Assembly (NCBI GenBank): GCA_964447285.1
Contig: CAYURO010000020.1
Span: forward strand, 1-64,000
Length of the DNA: 64,000 nt
Direction of reading: 5' to 3'
Source: CAJBNH01 sp964447285
GTDB lineage: Bacteria; Myxococcota_A; UBA9042
This document shows positions 38,363-48,098 of this stretch, piece by piece (positions within the stretch are counted from its first letter, which is position 1; each line of letters begins with the position of its first letter). The notes under the pieces were generated by a model. The model made no database searches, was not told where the DNA came from, and saw nothing but the letters and a program-made list of their open reading frames with translations. The position numbers were made by a program, and so were the translations under genes.

Positions 38363-39118
38363 CTACTCTTCGGTCGCGCGGTCGTGCGGCCTGCCGCCAC
38401 CGCCGTAGCCGACGGTCACGGTGAGGATGAGGAAGCTGTCCTCGCTGGTGTCACCGGTCTGGGTGTTCTGCCACACCGTCTGCAACCAGTCGACCGACGG
38501 CATCACGTGCAGGCCCCCGGCGCGCAGCTCGATGCCGGCGCTTGCCCCTGTCGTCATCAGGTTGCCCTCCATGCCACGGAGGTCGGTGTTGGTCTCGTTG
38601 CCAGCGATCGAGAGATCGGACCAGCCGACGTAGGGAGCGAGGTTGATGGCCAGATGGTCGTTCAGGTCGAAGGTCGCAATGAGCGGCAGCGTGACCGAGG
38701 GCCCCTCGTACAGCAGCAGCGCCCGGTAGGCGACGGCGGGGGCCAGCGCCAGATGCAGGTTCCCCTCGTGAAAGAACCGGTACTTGGCGTCCAACTCCGC
38801 CATCATGCTGCCGAATCCAAAGCGGCCGCCCACCTCCAGATCGTCGTCGGCGCCCACGTGGATCGAGACCTCGGGGAAGATATTGGGCAGGAAGGTCGCT
38901 TCGCCGCCGGACGTGTCGATCGAGCCGTCCGGGTTGGTCACCGTGACGCTGGGTGTCTCATAGCGGGTGGCCGACATCGACAGGGCCATGTCGAAGGCGC
39001 CCGGGTCCAAGGTGCGGGCGGTGCGGTACACGCCGGAGGTCAGGCAGCCCGGCAGCAGCGCGGCGGCCAACAGCAATGCACACATCGGGGTGAGGGGACG
39101 CAGCGGGGCGAGGTGCAT
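38363..39118 (-). CDS. outer-membrane-like beta lipoprotein, unknown function
   Basis: This 251-residue protein has a lipobox (LLPGC, Cys25), with AAGGAG four bases before ATG 39118. The mature part alternates polar and hydrophobic residues in long strands (LHLALAPAVAYRALLLYEG, LAINLAPYVGWSDLSIAG) and ends with LTVTVGYGG, the pattern of a small outer-membrane beta-barrel. I do not recognise a named family. The last residues are charged (PHDRATEE). It lies on the same strand as the MFS transporter gene, 58 bases before it. Confidence 0.75.
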   Translation of the reverse strand: MHLAPLRPLTPMCALLLAAALLPGCLTSGVYRTARTLDPGAFDMALSMSATRYETPSVTVTNPDGSIDTSGGEATFLPNIFPEVSIHVGADDDLEVGGRFGFGSMMAELDAKYRFFHEGNLHLALAPAVAYRALLLYEGPSVTLPLIATFDLNDHLAINLAPYVGWSDLSIAGNETNTDLRGMEGNLMTTGASAGIELRAGGLHVMPSVDWLQTVWQNTQTGDTSEDSFLILTVTVGYGGGGRPHDRATEE

Positions 39119-39274
39119 GGGGCTCCTTGGCCGAAGAATGTCTGGAGCGCAGCGTAGGCGGGGTCGCCCGTCGGCACAAGGCAAGGCGCCTTGCCGTGTG
39201 CGTCGCGCTTGCCAGTCGCAGCGCCCGCGGCTACGGTCCCTGCGGTAGGCTCCTTTCTACGCCCGGAGGCTCCG

Positions 39275-41101
39275 ATGACCGCGCTGACGCTTTCTGATTT
39301 CAATCGAGATTACATACAGTTGCACGTCGCCAAGGAGGACCTCTTCTGGACGACCTACATGGGCACCGAGCCCGATGGCAGCAAGCTGGAGATCGCCGAG
39401 GGTGCCTACAAGGCGTGGATCTCGGACCCGGCGCGGCTGCGCGAGGTGCGCGAGGCACTGGCGGTGACGGCAGCGACTGACGCGGACGAGCTTCAGGGCC
39501 TGACCGGTTGGCAGCACTTCTTTCAGGCCAACGGGATCGACAGCGACGAAGGGCGGCGGCTGCAGGGCAAGCTGATCGAGCTGGAGAGCCAGCTGTTCCA
39601 AAAGCGCGCCAAATTTCAGATGTTCTATGAGGACACCAAGGGCGAGCGGCACCAGGGCTCGACCAATGTCATGGCCGCCCACATCGCAGCGAACGCCGAC
39701 GAGACGGTACGCAAGACGTCGCATCAGGCCTTGCGGACGCTGGAGCAGTGGGTGCTGGACAACGGCTTTCTGGACATCGTGCGCGAGCGCAACGCGTTTG
39801 CCCGCGCGCTCGGGTTCCCCGACTACTTCGAGTACAAGATCCAGAAGAACGAGCAGATGTCGCGCGCCCGCCTGTTCCAGATCCTCGACGAATTCGAGGC
39901 GATGACACGCGACACGCATCTGGCCGCTCTGGAGCGGCTGGGCAACGACAAGGGCGCCCAGGCGCTGGAGCCATGGAACCTGAAGTACTCCGTCGCCGGC
40001 AGCGTGCAGCAGGAATTGGACCCGTACCTGCCGTTCGAGCACTCGCTGCAGAGGTGGGCCAAAAGCTTTGCGCGTCTGGGCATTGGCTACCGCGGCGCCG
40101 AGCTGGTGCTGGATCTGTGCGACCGCCCCGGCAAGTACGAGAACGGCTTCATGCACGGCCCGCAGCCCTGCTTCTTCGACAAGGGCACGTGGCGGCCGGC
40201 GCGCATCCACTTCACCAGCAACGCCACGCCGTCGCAGGTGGGCAGCGGTCGCGCAGGGTTGACCACGCTGTTCCACGAGGGCGGTCACGCCGCGCACTTT
40301 GCCAACATCACCGGCAACGCGCCGTGCTTCTCGCAAGAGTATCCGCCGACCTCGATGGCGCTGGCCGAGACCCAGTCGATGTTCTGCGACTCGCTGATCG
40401 GCGACGCGGATTGGCTGGCGCTGTACGCCCGTGACCTGAACGGCAAGCCCGTACCGGAGGCCCTGCTGCAGGCCGTGGTCACGGCCGACCAGCCGTTCCG
40501 CGCCTTCAACGAGCGGATGTTGCTGCTGGTGCCGACGTTCGAGAGCCGCTTGTACGCGATGGACGATGCCGCGCGGACGCCCGAGGCGGTGCTGGAGCTG
40601 GCGCGCAAGTGCGAGCGCGAGGTGCTGGGCATCGCTGGGTCGCCGCGGCCGCTGCTGGCGATTCCGCATCTGCTGTCGGGGGAAGGCGCGGCGTCGTACC
40701 AAGGCTACCTGCTGGCGCACATGGGCGTGTACCAGACCCGCGCCTTCTTCCAGGTGCGCGACGGGCAGTTGACAGATAATCCGCGCATCGGACCAGATCT
40801 GGCCAAGCACTACTGGAACCCGGGCAACTCACAGAGTCACGACCAGACGTTGCATGGCCTGACCGGTCACGGGCTGTCGGGGCGGGCGCTGGCGGAGTTC
40901 TGCAACGTGGCCCCCGACACCCTGTGGCAGCAGGCGCGCGAGGCGATGCTCGAAGCGATGGCGCGCCCGAAGACCGAGACGCAGGCCGACCTGCACGCGA
41001 GCATCCGCATCGTGCATGGCGCGCAGCTGATCGCCGACAACACCGTGTCGATGCAGGCCATGTGGGATGCGTTCGCGGCTTGGGTGACCGGGCTGCGGTG
41101 A
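39275..41101 (+). CDS. M3-family zinc oligopeptidase
   Basis: The 608-residue protein has no signal peptide. The zinc motif HEGGH (residues 334-338, in TTLFHEGGHAAHF) and the third-ligand Glu region downstream (ALAETQSMF) fit peptidase family M3 (oligopeptidase A/oligoendopeptidase F fold), which degrades short peptides in the cytoplasm. Length is in the usual 600-700 range. GGAGG five bases upstream supports ATG 39275. It is monocistronic, between a divergent lipoprotein gene and a convergent one at 41143. Confidence 0.92.
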   Translation: MTALTLSDFNRDYIQLHVAKEDLFWTTYMGTEPDGSKLEIAEGAYKAWISDPARLREVREALAVTAATDADELQGLTGWQHFFQANGIDSDEGRRLQGKLIELESQLFQKRAKFQMFYEDTKGERHQGSTNVMAAHIAANADETVRKTSHQALRTLEQWVLDNGFLDIVRERNAFARALGFPDYFEYKIQKNEQMSRARLFQILDEFEAMTRDTHLAALERLGNDKGAQALEPWNLKYSVAGSVQQELDPYLPFEHSLQRWAKSFARLGIGYRGAELVLDLCDRPGKYENGFMHGPQPCFFDKGTWRPARIHFTSNATPSQVGSGRAGLTTLFHEGGHAAHFANITGNAPCFSQEYPPTSMALAETQSMFCDSLIGDADWLALYARDLNGKPVPEALLQAVVTADQPFRAFNERMLLLVPTFESRLYAMDDAARTPEAVLELARKCEREVLGIAGSPRPLLAIPHLLSGEGAASYQGYLLAHMGVYQTRAFFQVRDGQLTDNPRIGPDLAKHYWNPGNSQSHDQTLHGLTGHGLSGRALAEFCNVAPDTLWQQAREAMLEAMARPKTETQADLHASIRIVHGAQLIADNTVSMQAMWDAFAAWVTGLR

Positions 41102-41142
41102 GGCAGGCGTCGGGTTTCGCTGCTCTTGCGGCGAGCGATTCT

Positions 41143-42024
41143 TCAGGGTAGCTGGCAAGTTCCCGACTGGCAGGACTGGCCCACCGCACAAGCAACCGGG
41201 GGAAGATAGCTTGTGCCGCAGGCCTCGCAGGTCGCCACGCCCTTCTGGATGCATACGGAGCCGTCTGGCACACACACGGCGTCTGGTGATGCGAACTGCG
41301 CGAACTTCATAGCGAATTGGACCGTCGTCTCGCCGCCACCCACAGGCGCCACCGCCAGCACCTCGACCTCACCGCCCGCGCCGACGCCCAGATGCGGAGC
41401 TTCGTCGGCCCCCGTGCCCATGCGATGCAGCGTCGCCAGCGGCACGGGATAGCCGTACGTCAGCTTGCCGACCGTCAGCGCTTGCGGCAGCAGCAGCACC
41501 AGATTCACGTCGCCCACAGGCCCTAGCGTCAGCGCCGCCTGCAGACTCAGGACGGCCGAGCCCTTCCACTGGTTTGGCTGAAGGATCGCTGCGTTGAGCT
41601 TGACCGGCAGACCGGCGAACGCGCCCGTGACCGTCCCCGTGCACTTCGAGACCGCCTTGCCGGAGACGACCTTGCAGCTCAACTCGCCCGACAAGGCACC
41701 CGCCAGCGGCAGGCAGGCAGAGCGCCCGACCTCGTACCCCACGCACCTCGCGTCGGGCAGGCAAGCGCCGGCCCCGCTGCCGCACGTCGGACGGCAGATG
41801 CCGGTGGTGGGCGTGGACGCGGGGCGGACGCACAGGCCGTTGCCGCAGTCGGTGTCGTGGGTGCAAGCCGCACAGGTGGCCGGTGTGGTGTCCGGCGACC
41901 CCTGCACGTCCGCCGAGTCTGTCGCCGTGTCGACGGGGCTTGCGGGAATCGCGGACTCCTCGCACGCGGCAACGGTCAGCAGCGAGAGCAGCGCGAGGAA
42001 GCCGAAAAACTTCTGCAGGTTCAT
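41143..42024 (-). CDS. Cys-containing lipoprotein, unknown function
   Basis: This is a 293-residue lipoprotein (TVAAC, Cys21; AGGAGA before ATG 42024). A short Asp/Thr/Ser linker is followed by a six-cysteine region (CAACTHDTDCGNGLCV, CRPTCGSGAGACLPDARCVG) like the small modules of the 16.5-29 kb lipoproteins. A central domain of beta strands and a C-terminal Cys cluster (CVPDGSVCIQKGVATCEAC...) follow. The arrangement is an exported, disulfide-rich protein; no enzymatic motif is seen. It is convergent with the M3 peptidase gene. Confidence 0.8.
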   Translation of the reverse strand: MNLQKFFGFLALLSLLTVAACEESAIPASPVDTATDSADVQGSPDTTPATCAACTHDTDCGNGLCVRPASTPTTGICRPTCGSGAGACLPDARCVGYEVGRSACLPLAGALSGELSCKVVSGKAVSKCTGTVTGAFAGLPVKLNAAILQPNQWKGSAVLSLQAALTLGPVGDVNLVLLLPQALTVGKLTYGYPVPLATLHRMGTGADEAPHLGVGAGGEVEVLAVAPVGGGETTVQFAMKFAQFASPDAVCVPDGSVCIQKGVATCEACGTSYLPPVACAVGQSCQSGTCQLP

Positions 42025-42236
42025 GGGGTTCTCCTGCCTGGCAGGCGCGATCTGGTTCTTTGGCGGACGGAGCCAGCCCCGACGGAGCCTGACGAGGCGC
42101 GGTGTCGCACGCCATTCTGTTCCACATCGAACCGCGAGCCAACCCGTCGAAGTGCTCGGCGGCACTGGGAAGGAGTCCGCGGCGGGGATCGACTTGACCG
42201 GTCCAACTTGCTAGAAGTGCTTGCGTGGAGGGCACC

Positions 42237-42890
42237 GTGGTCGATGACTCGAACATTTCGCGCAGGCGCTGGGCATGGCCGGTCGTGGCAATCCTGGTCG
42301 TGCTTGCGACGTTGGGCACCCGGGCAACGCTTCAGCAGCAAGCGGCGTGGACCGAAGGCGTCGCATTGGAGCAGCAGGGCGATATCGCAGGAGCCGTCGC
42401 TGCTTATCGCTCGACCCTGCGTTGGTACACCCCGTGGGGTCCGGTCTGGCAGGACGCTGCCGAAGCTCTGGTCGATCTCGCCAACCGCTCGCAGGGCCAG
42501 GAGCCCGAGCGCGCGCTGCTGGCCCTCGAAGCCCTGCGCTCGGGCCTTATCGCGGCCCGGTCCCTGTGGCAGCCGCGCGCCGATCTGCTGGACGACGCCA
42601 ATCGCACGCTGCCCGAGTTGATGGTGCGCGTGGCCGAGCGCCAGGGTGACACTCGCAACGCCAAGCAGCAGCTCGCCCAATTCCAGGCTGACTATGCGCG
42701 TCCGGTGGGCGTCGGGCCGTTGATGTCGCTGGCCGTGCTGCTGGGGTTTCTCGCGTGGGCCGGGTGCCTGATCGCCGCCTTCTGGCGCGGAGTGGATGCC
42801 AGCGGCCGCCTGACCGGTGCCGCGTGGACATGGGGCGCTGGGTCACTGGTGGGTCTCGCGGGGTGGCTGCTGGCGATGGGGTTGGCTTGA
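42237..42890 (+). CDS. membrane protein with TPR-like middle, unknown function
   Basis: The 217 residues run: one N-terminal membrane helix (about 10-30), a helical TPR-like segment (QQQAAWTEGVALEQQGDIAGA, about 38-110), and two C-terminal helices (about 150-175 and 190-212). GTG 42237 is preceded by GGAGGG (42227-42232), which decides the start over GTG 42225. The next gene, a glycosyltransferase, starts 23 bases after its stop, so they may be co-transcribed. No family is recognised. Confidence 0.75.
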   Translation: MVDDSNISRRRWAWPVVAILVVLATLGTRATLQQQAAWTEGVALEQQGDIAGAVAAYRSTLRWYTPWGPVWQDAAEALVDLANRSQGQEPERALLALEALRSGLIAARSLWQPRADLLDDANRTLPELMVRVAERQGDTRNAKQQLAQFQADYARPVGVGPLMSLAVLLGFLAWAGCLIAAFWRGVDASGRLTGAAWTWGAGSLVGLAGWLLAMGLA

Positions 42891-42912
42891 GTCAGGGCTG
42901 TTCGGGGGCAAC

Positions 42913-44226
42913 ATGCCGAGTCTGCTGCTGATCACCGCCACCTTTGCTCCGTCGCGCATCATCGGAGGCCGACGCGCCGAGCGGATCGCGCTGCACCTCT
43001 CGCGGGCTGGCTGGCAGGTCACCGTCCTGACGTTGCACCCGCAGTACATGGCGCCGTTCGACCCCGAATTTCGCGCGGAAGGGGACTTCGAGGTGCTGGC
43101 CACCCACGCACTGATGCCCCGCGTGCACGCCAAGACGTTGCTGCAGTCCCTGCGCAAGGGCGCGTCGTCCGCTCCTGCCAGCGGCGCTCCCGCCCCGGCT
43201 GCTCCCGGTCCGGTCGGACAGCTTCGCCAGGCCTTGGTGCAGTCCGCACGCGGACTGCGACCCGGCATCGAGAAGTCCCTGTCGCTGCTGGAATTTCCGG
43301 ATGCGTGGATGGGCTGGCGCCCGTTTGCCCGCCGTGCGGTGCGCGGGCGAAAGTTCGACGTGGTGCTGGGGACGATGCCGCCGTTCTCGACCGCGCCCAT
43401 CGCCCGCCGTATCGCCCGCGACGTGGGTGCCAAGCTGGTGCTCGATTACCGCGACCCCTGGAGCGAGATCCTGTCGCTGAGCGCGCCAAATCCCAAAGTG
43501 GCCGGTCTGGACCTGCACCGCCGCCACCGTGAGCTCGAAGATGCTTGTCTGGCGGCGGCGGACCTCGTCATCGGCGTCACCCCGACGATTTGCGAGTGGT
43601 TGCGGCAGCGCTGCCGCTGTGAAGTCGCCCTTGTCACCAACGCCTTTGCTTCGCCAGAGCGCCCGCCCGCTCCCCCCGCCGCTGCACGGCGACCCCAGCG
43701 GTTGGTTTACGCCGGGTCGCTTGCCTATGGCCGCGACCTGACACCGATCCTGCAGGCGATGGCTCGGCTGCGGCCGGAATTCGGCCCCGGTGACCTGCGT
43801 CTGCAGCACGCCGGTCCCCACGGTCGGGTGCTGCGCGACCAGGCGGTGGCGCTGGGCGTGGACGACGCGGTGGACGACTTGGGAGAGGTGTCGTCGGCCC
43901 GTGCGCTGCAGATGCTGGACGGAGCGCTCGCTGGCGTCGTGCTGGTGCCGCCGGCGGTCGAGTACGGATACCCTGGGAAAATCTTTGAGATTTTGGGGCG
44001 TGGCCGTCCGCTGCTGCTGGTTGCGCGAGAGGGATCGGACTCCGCGCGGTTGGTCGACCGCCACCAACTGGGCTGGACGCATGATGCGGCCGACGTCGAT
44101 GGGCTGGTCGAAACGCTTCGGCGCGCGGTGGCCGGCGAGGCTCCCCAGCCCCGAGACCTGGACGAGCTGCAGGCCGACCGGGTGATGGCGGACTTGCAGC
44201 GACGGCTGGCAGCGCTGGTTGGCTAG
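42913..44226 (+). CDS. GT4-type glycosyltransferase
   Basis: At 437 residues it has an N-terminal GT-B domain (SLLLITATFAPSRIIGG, RRAERIALHLSRAGWQVTVL), a linker rich in Ala and Pro (about 80-105), and DYRDPWSE in the middle. The C-terminal donor-binding domain has RLVYAGSLAYGRDLTPIL, and YPGKIFEILGRGRPLLLV, where the Glu resembles the ExxxxxE nucleotide-sugar motif. It probably adds a sugar to a lipid-linked glycan or polysaccharide. ATG 42913 has only a weak G-rich tract upstream. An O-antigen-ligase-like gene 6 kb away is the nearest related function. Confidence 0.85.
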   Translation: MPSLLLITATFAPSRIIGGRRAERIALHLSRAGWQVTVLTLHPQYMAPFDPEFRAEGDFEVLATHALMPRVHAKTLLQSLRKGASSAPASGAPAPAAPGPVGQLRQALVQSARGLRPGIEKSLSLLEFPDAWMGWRPFARRAVRGRKFDVVLGTMPPFSTAPIARRIARDVGAKLVLDYRDPWSEILSLSAPNPKVAGLDLHRRHRELEDACLAAADLVIGVTPTICEWLRQRCRCEVALVTNAFASPERPPAPPAAARRPQRLVYAGSLAYGRDLTPILQAMARLRPEFGPGDLRLQHAGPHGRVLRDQAVALGVDDAVDDLGEVSSARALQMLDGALAGVVLVPPAVEYGYPGKIFEILGRGRPLLLVAREGSDSARLVDRHQLGWTHDAADVDGLVETLRRAVAGEAPQPRDLDELQADRVMADLQRRLAALVG

Positions 44227-44248
44227 TTTCTTCAGGAACCTTGAGCGG

Positions 44249-45016
44249 TTACAGTTCGATCCGCACTTGGGCGCGCGGGTCTCCCACGGCCTCCAGCGTC
44301 GCGCGACGGCCTTCGAGCTTCAAGCGCTCGTCGATGTCGGCCGGCAACTCGATGCGCGCCTCGCCGGACTCGTTCGCCTGTGCCTCCAGCTGGGCGCCAT
44401 CCGAGAGCGTCAAGCGCACCTGTCCCGCGGCCGCCGGCTTGCGTGCGCACACGAAGGCGGCGCCGCGCTTCTGCATTTCGCGCTCGCCCAAGGGCGTCTC
44501 ATGGACACCGAGACTGAGCTGCTGCCAAGTCGCGCCCGCAAGCAGCGCTACCCCCAGCGCCGTGATGCCGCCCGAGTACGCCCACCCGGACGCTTGCGGC
44601 ACGCTCAGCTCGCCGTCGACTTCGGGGGAGGGTGTTGCCAACGCCGTGTACGCCAGCAGTCCTGAGCCGGCCGCCGTCAGCACGCCGCCGAACAGCCACT
44701 CGACCGTCAGCGAGTTGCCCACAGCCGTTCGCTCCGTGATGCGCACGCCGTCGGCGCGCTGCAGCTGCTCGATGGCGCACCAGTCCACGACCTCGACCTT
44801 GGCAAGCACGACGGGTCCCTGCCGCTCGCCCTGCACGGCCAGACCGGGCCCCAGCGGCACGCGCTGAGTGCGTGGCGCTTCCAGCGGGTTGGCGCGAATC
44901 CGCGACGTCTGTTCGATGGCGGCGCAGCCCGGCACGACCCCGATCAACAGGCAGACGATCAGTCCAACTCCGCTCGCGCGCCTAAAAAGACCGACCAGTC
45001 GCGAACGGCGGTTCAT
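44249..45016 (-). CDS. lipoprotein with two hydrophobic segments, unknown function
   Basis: This 255-residue protein has an N-terminal basic leader and VPGC lipobox (Cys31). The mature protein has two hydrophobic hairpin-like stretches (about 110-130 and 145-165) and a C-terminal beta region (QVRLTLSDGAQLEAQANESG). Its ATG overlaps the aroC stop (ATGA, 45013-45016) with GGAGGG upstream, so it is translated with aroC. I see no named family. It lies head-to-head with nothing and is convergent with the glycosyltransferase gene at 44226. Confidence 0.75.
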   Translation of the reverse strand: MNRRSRLVGLFRRASGVGLIVCLLIGVVPGCAAIEQTSRIRANPLEAPRTQRVPLGPGLAVQGERQGPVVLAKVEVVDWCAIEQLQRADGVRITERTAVGNSLTVEWLFGGVLTAAGSGLLAYTALATPSPEVDGELSVPQASGWAYSGGITALGVALLAGATWQQLSLGVHETPLGEREMQKRGAAFVCARKPAAAGQVRLTLSDGAQLEAQANESGEARIELPADIDERLKLEGRRATLEAVGDPRAQVRIEL

Positions 45017-46191
45017 GTGCCCTCCGGCCCGGCGATTGCCTCGATGCGTGCCGGGCGCAGGGCGTGGTCGGCCAGCACCAGCGCGACGGCTGCCTCGACG
45101 ATCGCGACTGCCCGCGGCAACACGCACGGGTCGTGCCGGCCGGTCACGGTCGTTGCGCGTGGCGGTCCCTCGGGGCCTATCGCCTGCTGCGGCTGTGGGA
45201 TCGTCGCGACGGGCTTGAAGGCGACGTCGATCACCAGTGGCATTCCGGTCGAGATCCCGCCCAGCAGACCGCCCGCGTGGTTGGTGGCCGTGCCCACGGC
45301 TCCGGAATTCTCGCGCAGGAACGGGTCGTTGTGCTCGCTGCCTCGCATCGACGCGGCGGCAAATCCGCTGCCGAACGCGATGCCCTTGACGGCTGGCAGC
45401 GAACCCAGCGCGTGCGCCAGACTGCCCGACAGCTTGTCGAACACCGGGTCTCCCCAGCCCGCCGGCACACCCAGCACCACACAGCGGATGATGCCACCCA
45501 AGCTGTCGCGGTCGCGACGTGCTTCCTCCAACACCGTCAACATCCGCTCGCTGGCGGCGGCATCGGGGCAGCGTACCGGACTCGCATCGACCTGCTCGCG
45601 CGTCAGCGTCCACGGGTCGATCGCATGGTCGACCCGCACAGGGCGCTGCGACGTCAGCTCCGATGGCTCTGGCGAGTCGGCGGTCACAGACCCCATCTGC
45701 TGCACCCAGGCCACGATCCGCACCGGAGGTCGCCGGCTCGCCGTCGCCAGCGCTTCCAGCACGGCCTCCGCCACCGCTCCCGCTGCCACGCGCCCGACGG
45801 TCTCTCTCGCGCTCGCCCGACCGCCGCCCCGTGGGTCGCGATGTCCATAGCGGGCGTGCCAGGTGAAGTCGGCGTGTCCGGGCCGAAACACGTCGTCCAA
45901 CCCCGCATAGTCTTGAGACTTTGCGTCCGTGTTCTCGACCATCACCGCGATCGGCGTGCCCAGTGTCCGGCCCTGGTAGACACCGCTCAGGATGCGCGGT
46001 TCATCGGCTTCCGCGCGTGCGGACGTGTGCGGCCCCTGCCCCGGGCGTCGCCGCGCCAGCCATGCGGAGATCCGTGCCGCATCCAGCGGGACGCCCGCCG
46101 GGCAACCATCGACCACGCAGCCCACCGCCACCCCGTGGGACTCGCCAAATGTGGTCACCCGCAGCGCGTGTCCGAAGCTCGAGCCCGGCAT
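45013..46191 (-). CDS. aroC: chorismate synthase
   Basis: The 392-residue enzyme has the FMN/EPSP signatures GESHG (near residues 16-20), RPGHADFTWHARYGHRDPRGG (FMN-contact region), RASARETVGRVAAGAVA and the C-terminal RHDPCVLPRAV. Chorismate synthase removes phosphate from 5-enolpyruvylshikimate-3-phosphate to give chorismate, using reduced FMN. Length is normal (350-400). The ATG at 46191 has GAGGGAG upstream. It follows the SpoIID-domain gene by 23 bases and overlaps the lipoprotein gene downstream. No other aromatic gene is present. Confidence 0.96.
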   Translation of the reverse strand: MPGSSFGHALRVTTFGESHGVAVGCVVDGCPAGVPLDAARISAWLARRRPGQGPHTSARAEADEPRILSGVYQGRTLGTPIAVMVENTDAKSQDYAGLDDVFRPGHADFTWHARYGHRDPRGGGRASARETVGRVAAGAVAEAVLEALATASRRPPVRIVAWVQQMGSVTADSPEPSELTSQRPVRVDHAIDPWTLTREQVDASPVRCPDAAASERMLTVLEEARRDRDSLGGIIRCVVLGVPAGWGDPVFDKLSGSLAHALGSLPAVKGIAFGSGFAAASMRGSEHNDPFLRENSGAVGTATNHAGGLLGGISTGMPLVIDVAFKPVATIPQPQQAIGPEGPPRATTVTGRHDPCVLPRAVAIVEAAVALVLADHALRPARIEAIAGPEGT

Positions 46192-46214
46192 GTCTCCCTC
46201 CTCGCACCCAGCAG

Positions 46215-47942
46215 TCAGTACAGCTTCTCGAGTCGTGCGCCGCCGTAGTAGTGGCCCAGAATTTCCCTGAAGTCTTGCCCGGCCTTGGCCCGCCCCACCG
46301 CACCTGTCTGGCACATGCCGACGCCGTGTCCGAAGCCAGCTCCCCGGAACGTCCAGTCCCGCGGCAGGCCATCGGGTCCCGGCGCACCAGCCTGGACCAG
46401 GAACAGCGACGACCGCAAGCCGGCGGGTCCCGCAGAGCCTCCCAGAGCCTTGCGAATCCGCAGCTCGCCGTCCAGCGCAACCGTCTTGCCGTCGTCCATG
46501 TCCAGCGCCACGCGGATCGCCCGCCCGGATACGCCGCGCTGCAACACGCGAATCGCCCGCACGCGGCCCGCAACGCCCTGATCGGCCAGTGACCGGCCCA
46601 GCTCTGCGGCGGTCCGCACGACTGTCCACCGCAGCGCTGCGGCATTCTCGCCCGCCCTCGCCGCCCAGCTGGCGTCCGGCGCTTGAATCAGCGCGGCCAC
46701 CGCCCGCTCCGTCGCACCGTTCTGCAGCGGGCCTGCGACGTTCGGGGGCAAGTCGGCGCGGCCGCGCAGCTCTGGTTGGGGCAGACCGGGCCAGACGAAC
46801 TCGTTGTGTTCGGTGTGGCCGCCGCTGACCGCGTGGTAGTAGGCGTCGAGCAGCCGTCCGTCCTGACCGATCAGCACCATGCCCCGCGTCCCTGCGACCG
46901 CATGCTCGATCTCAGGACTGACCCGCTCAACCCCCCGATACGCCTGACAATGCACCTGATTGCACAGCGCGTAGGGGTCTGACGCGTGGCGCGTGCCCAG
47001 CTTCGCCAACATGTCGGTACGGGCGGCGATGGCTTGGGCGCGCATGGCCTGCGGGGGCGCGTCGCGGAAGATCTCGGCAGCCACCACGCCCTGCAGGATC
47101 CGCTCGACCTCTGCCTCGTTGACGACCTCGAGCCCACCGCGCGGCCCTGGCACGACGTACACCCTTCCGGGGAGCGAGAGTTGGGTCTTGCGGCCGTTGC
47201 GCGTACCCGCGACCAGCAGCAGCGGCTGCCGGTTTTGCGGCACGTCGGCCTCAAGCCAAACGGCATCGGCCACGCGGACTTCGGCCACGCCGCTGCGTAC
47301 ACGCAGGGTTCCTGAGGGAGGACGGCCGACGACCGACTGCACCGTCAGCTCGGCTGCGAACTTGCGTCCCAGTTCCATCGCTTGGTCTCGTGCTTCACCT
47401 TCGGTCGCGAATACCTCTCGCAGACACAGCAATGTTCGCCGCGTGTCCAGCGTCCGACCGCCCAGGCTGAAGGTGGTGCCGCTGCCCAGCGACTCGACCG
47501 CCACGCCTCGTCCCTGCCACAGCGCGCGCAGGCGCCGCAGCGACTCGAGGTCGGTCGCCGCCGCCTGAGCGAGGACGACGTGGTGTACGGAGGTCCCCAC
47601 CGACGTCCCCAACCCCTCGATCCGCAGGCTGCGACCTGCCGGCACCCGCAGCACCAGCGGGCCATCGACGCCACCGAGCACCCGCAGCCCGTGCGGCGAC
47701 GACACCACGACTTCACCTTGCCGCTCCAGTACCGATATGGGCAGCAGCAGACTGCCCGACTCGTCCAAGTGAATATCGGCTCGGTACAGCGACGCCGCGC
47801 GATCGGCCGGTCCCAGCTGGGCGGTTTCGGCGGGCGCGCCGGGAGTCACCAGCAGCCCACACATGACGGTGCACGCCAACCACATCCCGGGCGTGCGGGT
47901 ACGGAGGCGGCGGGAGGCAGCGATCAGCAGCGTGTGGGGCAT
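46215..47942 (-). CDS. SpoIID/LytB-domain exported protein
   Basis: This 575-residue protein has a membrane or signal segment near the N-terminus (MWLACTVMCGLLV, about 20-35). The C-terminal half contains the SpoIID signature: GVVAAEIFRDAPPQAMRAQAIAARTD, HCQAYRGVE, and the closing GAGFGHGVGMCQTGAVGRAK. SpoIID is a peptidoglycan lytic transglycosylase in sporulation; the Glu of AAE corresponds to the catalytic position. In this organism a cell-wall role is likely. Residues 40-240 are a beta-rich, unrecognised region. ATG 47942 is used; GTG 47969 is an alternative. It is divergent from the Ser/Thr kinase gene at 48099. Confidence 0.85.
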   Translation of the reverse strand: MPHTLLIAASRRLRTRTPGMWLACTVMCGLLVTPGAPAETAQLGPADRAASLYRADIHLDESGSLLLPISVLERQGEVVVSSPHGLRVLGGVDGPLVLRVPAGRSLRIEGLGTSVGTSVHHVVLAQAAATDLESLRRLRALWQGRGVAVESLGSGTTFSLGGRTLDTRRTLLCLREVFATEGEARDQAMELGRKFAAELTVQSVVGRPPSGTLRVRSGVAEVRVADAVWLEADVPQNRQPLLLVAGTRNGRKTQLSLPGRVYVVPGPRGGLEVVNEAEVERILQGVVAAEIFRDAPPQAMRAQAIAARTDMLAKLGTRHASDPYALCNQVHCQAYRGVERVSPEIEHAVAGTRGMVLIGQDGRLLDAYYHAVSGGHTEHNEFVWPGLPQPELRGRADLPPNVAGPLQNGATERAVAALIQAPDASWAARAGENAAALRWTVVRTAAELGRSLADQGVAGRVRAIRVLQRGVSGRAIRVALDMDDGKTVALDGELRIRKALGGSAGPAGLRSSLFLVQAGAPGPDGLPRDWTFRGAGFGHGVGMCQTGAVGRAKAGQDFREILGHYYGGARLEKLY

Positions 47943-48098
47943 TACCAGCAGGTCGCGGGAAGGGGGCACGCGCGTGGGCGGGCGGAGGTGCAGCGGAGGG
48001 TGCGCGTCCCGGTCGATCTATGCAAGTCAGCCCTAGTCAAGCATACTCTGCGCGGCTATGGCCCCCCTTGGGCGTCTTTCCCCCGCTACGGAAGTTCG

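Noticed and set aside
39257..40810. Minus-strand 517-codon frame opposite the M3 peptidase
   Set aside because: Antisense shadow of a strongly coding gene with intact HEGGH motif; composition not protein-like.
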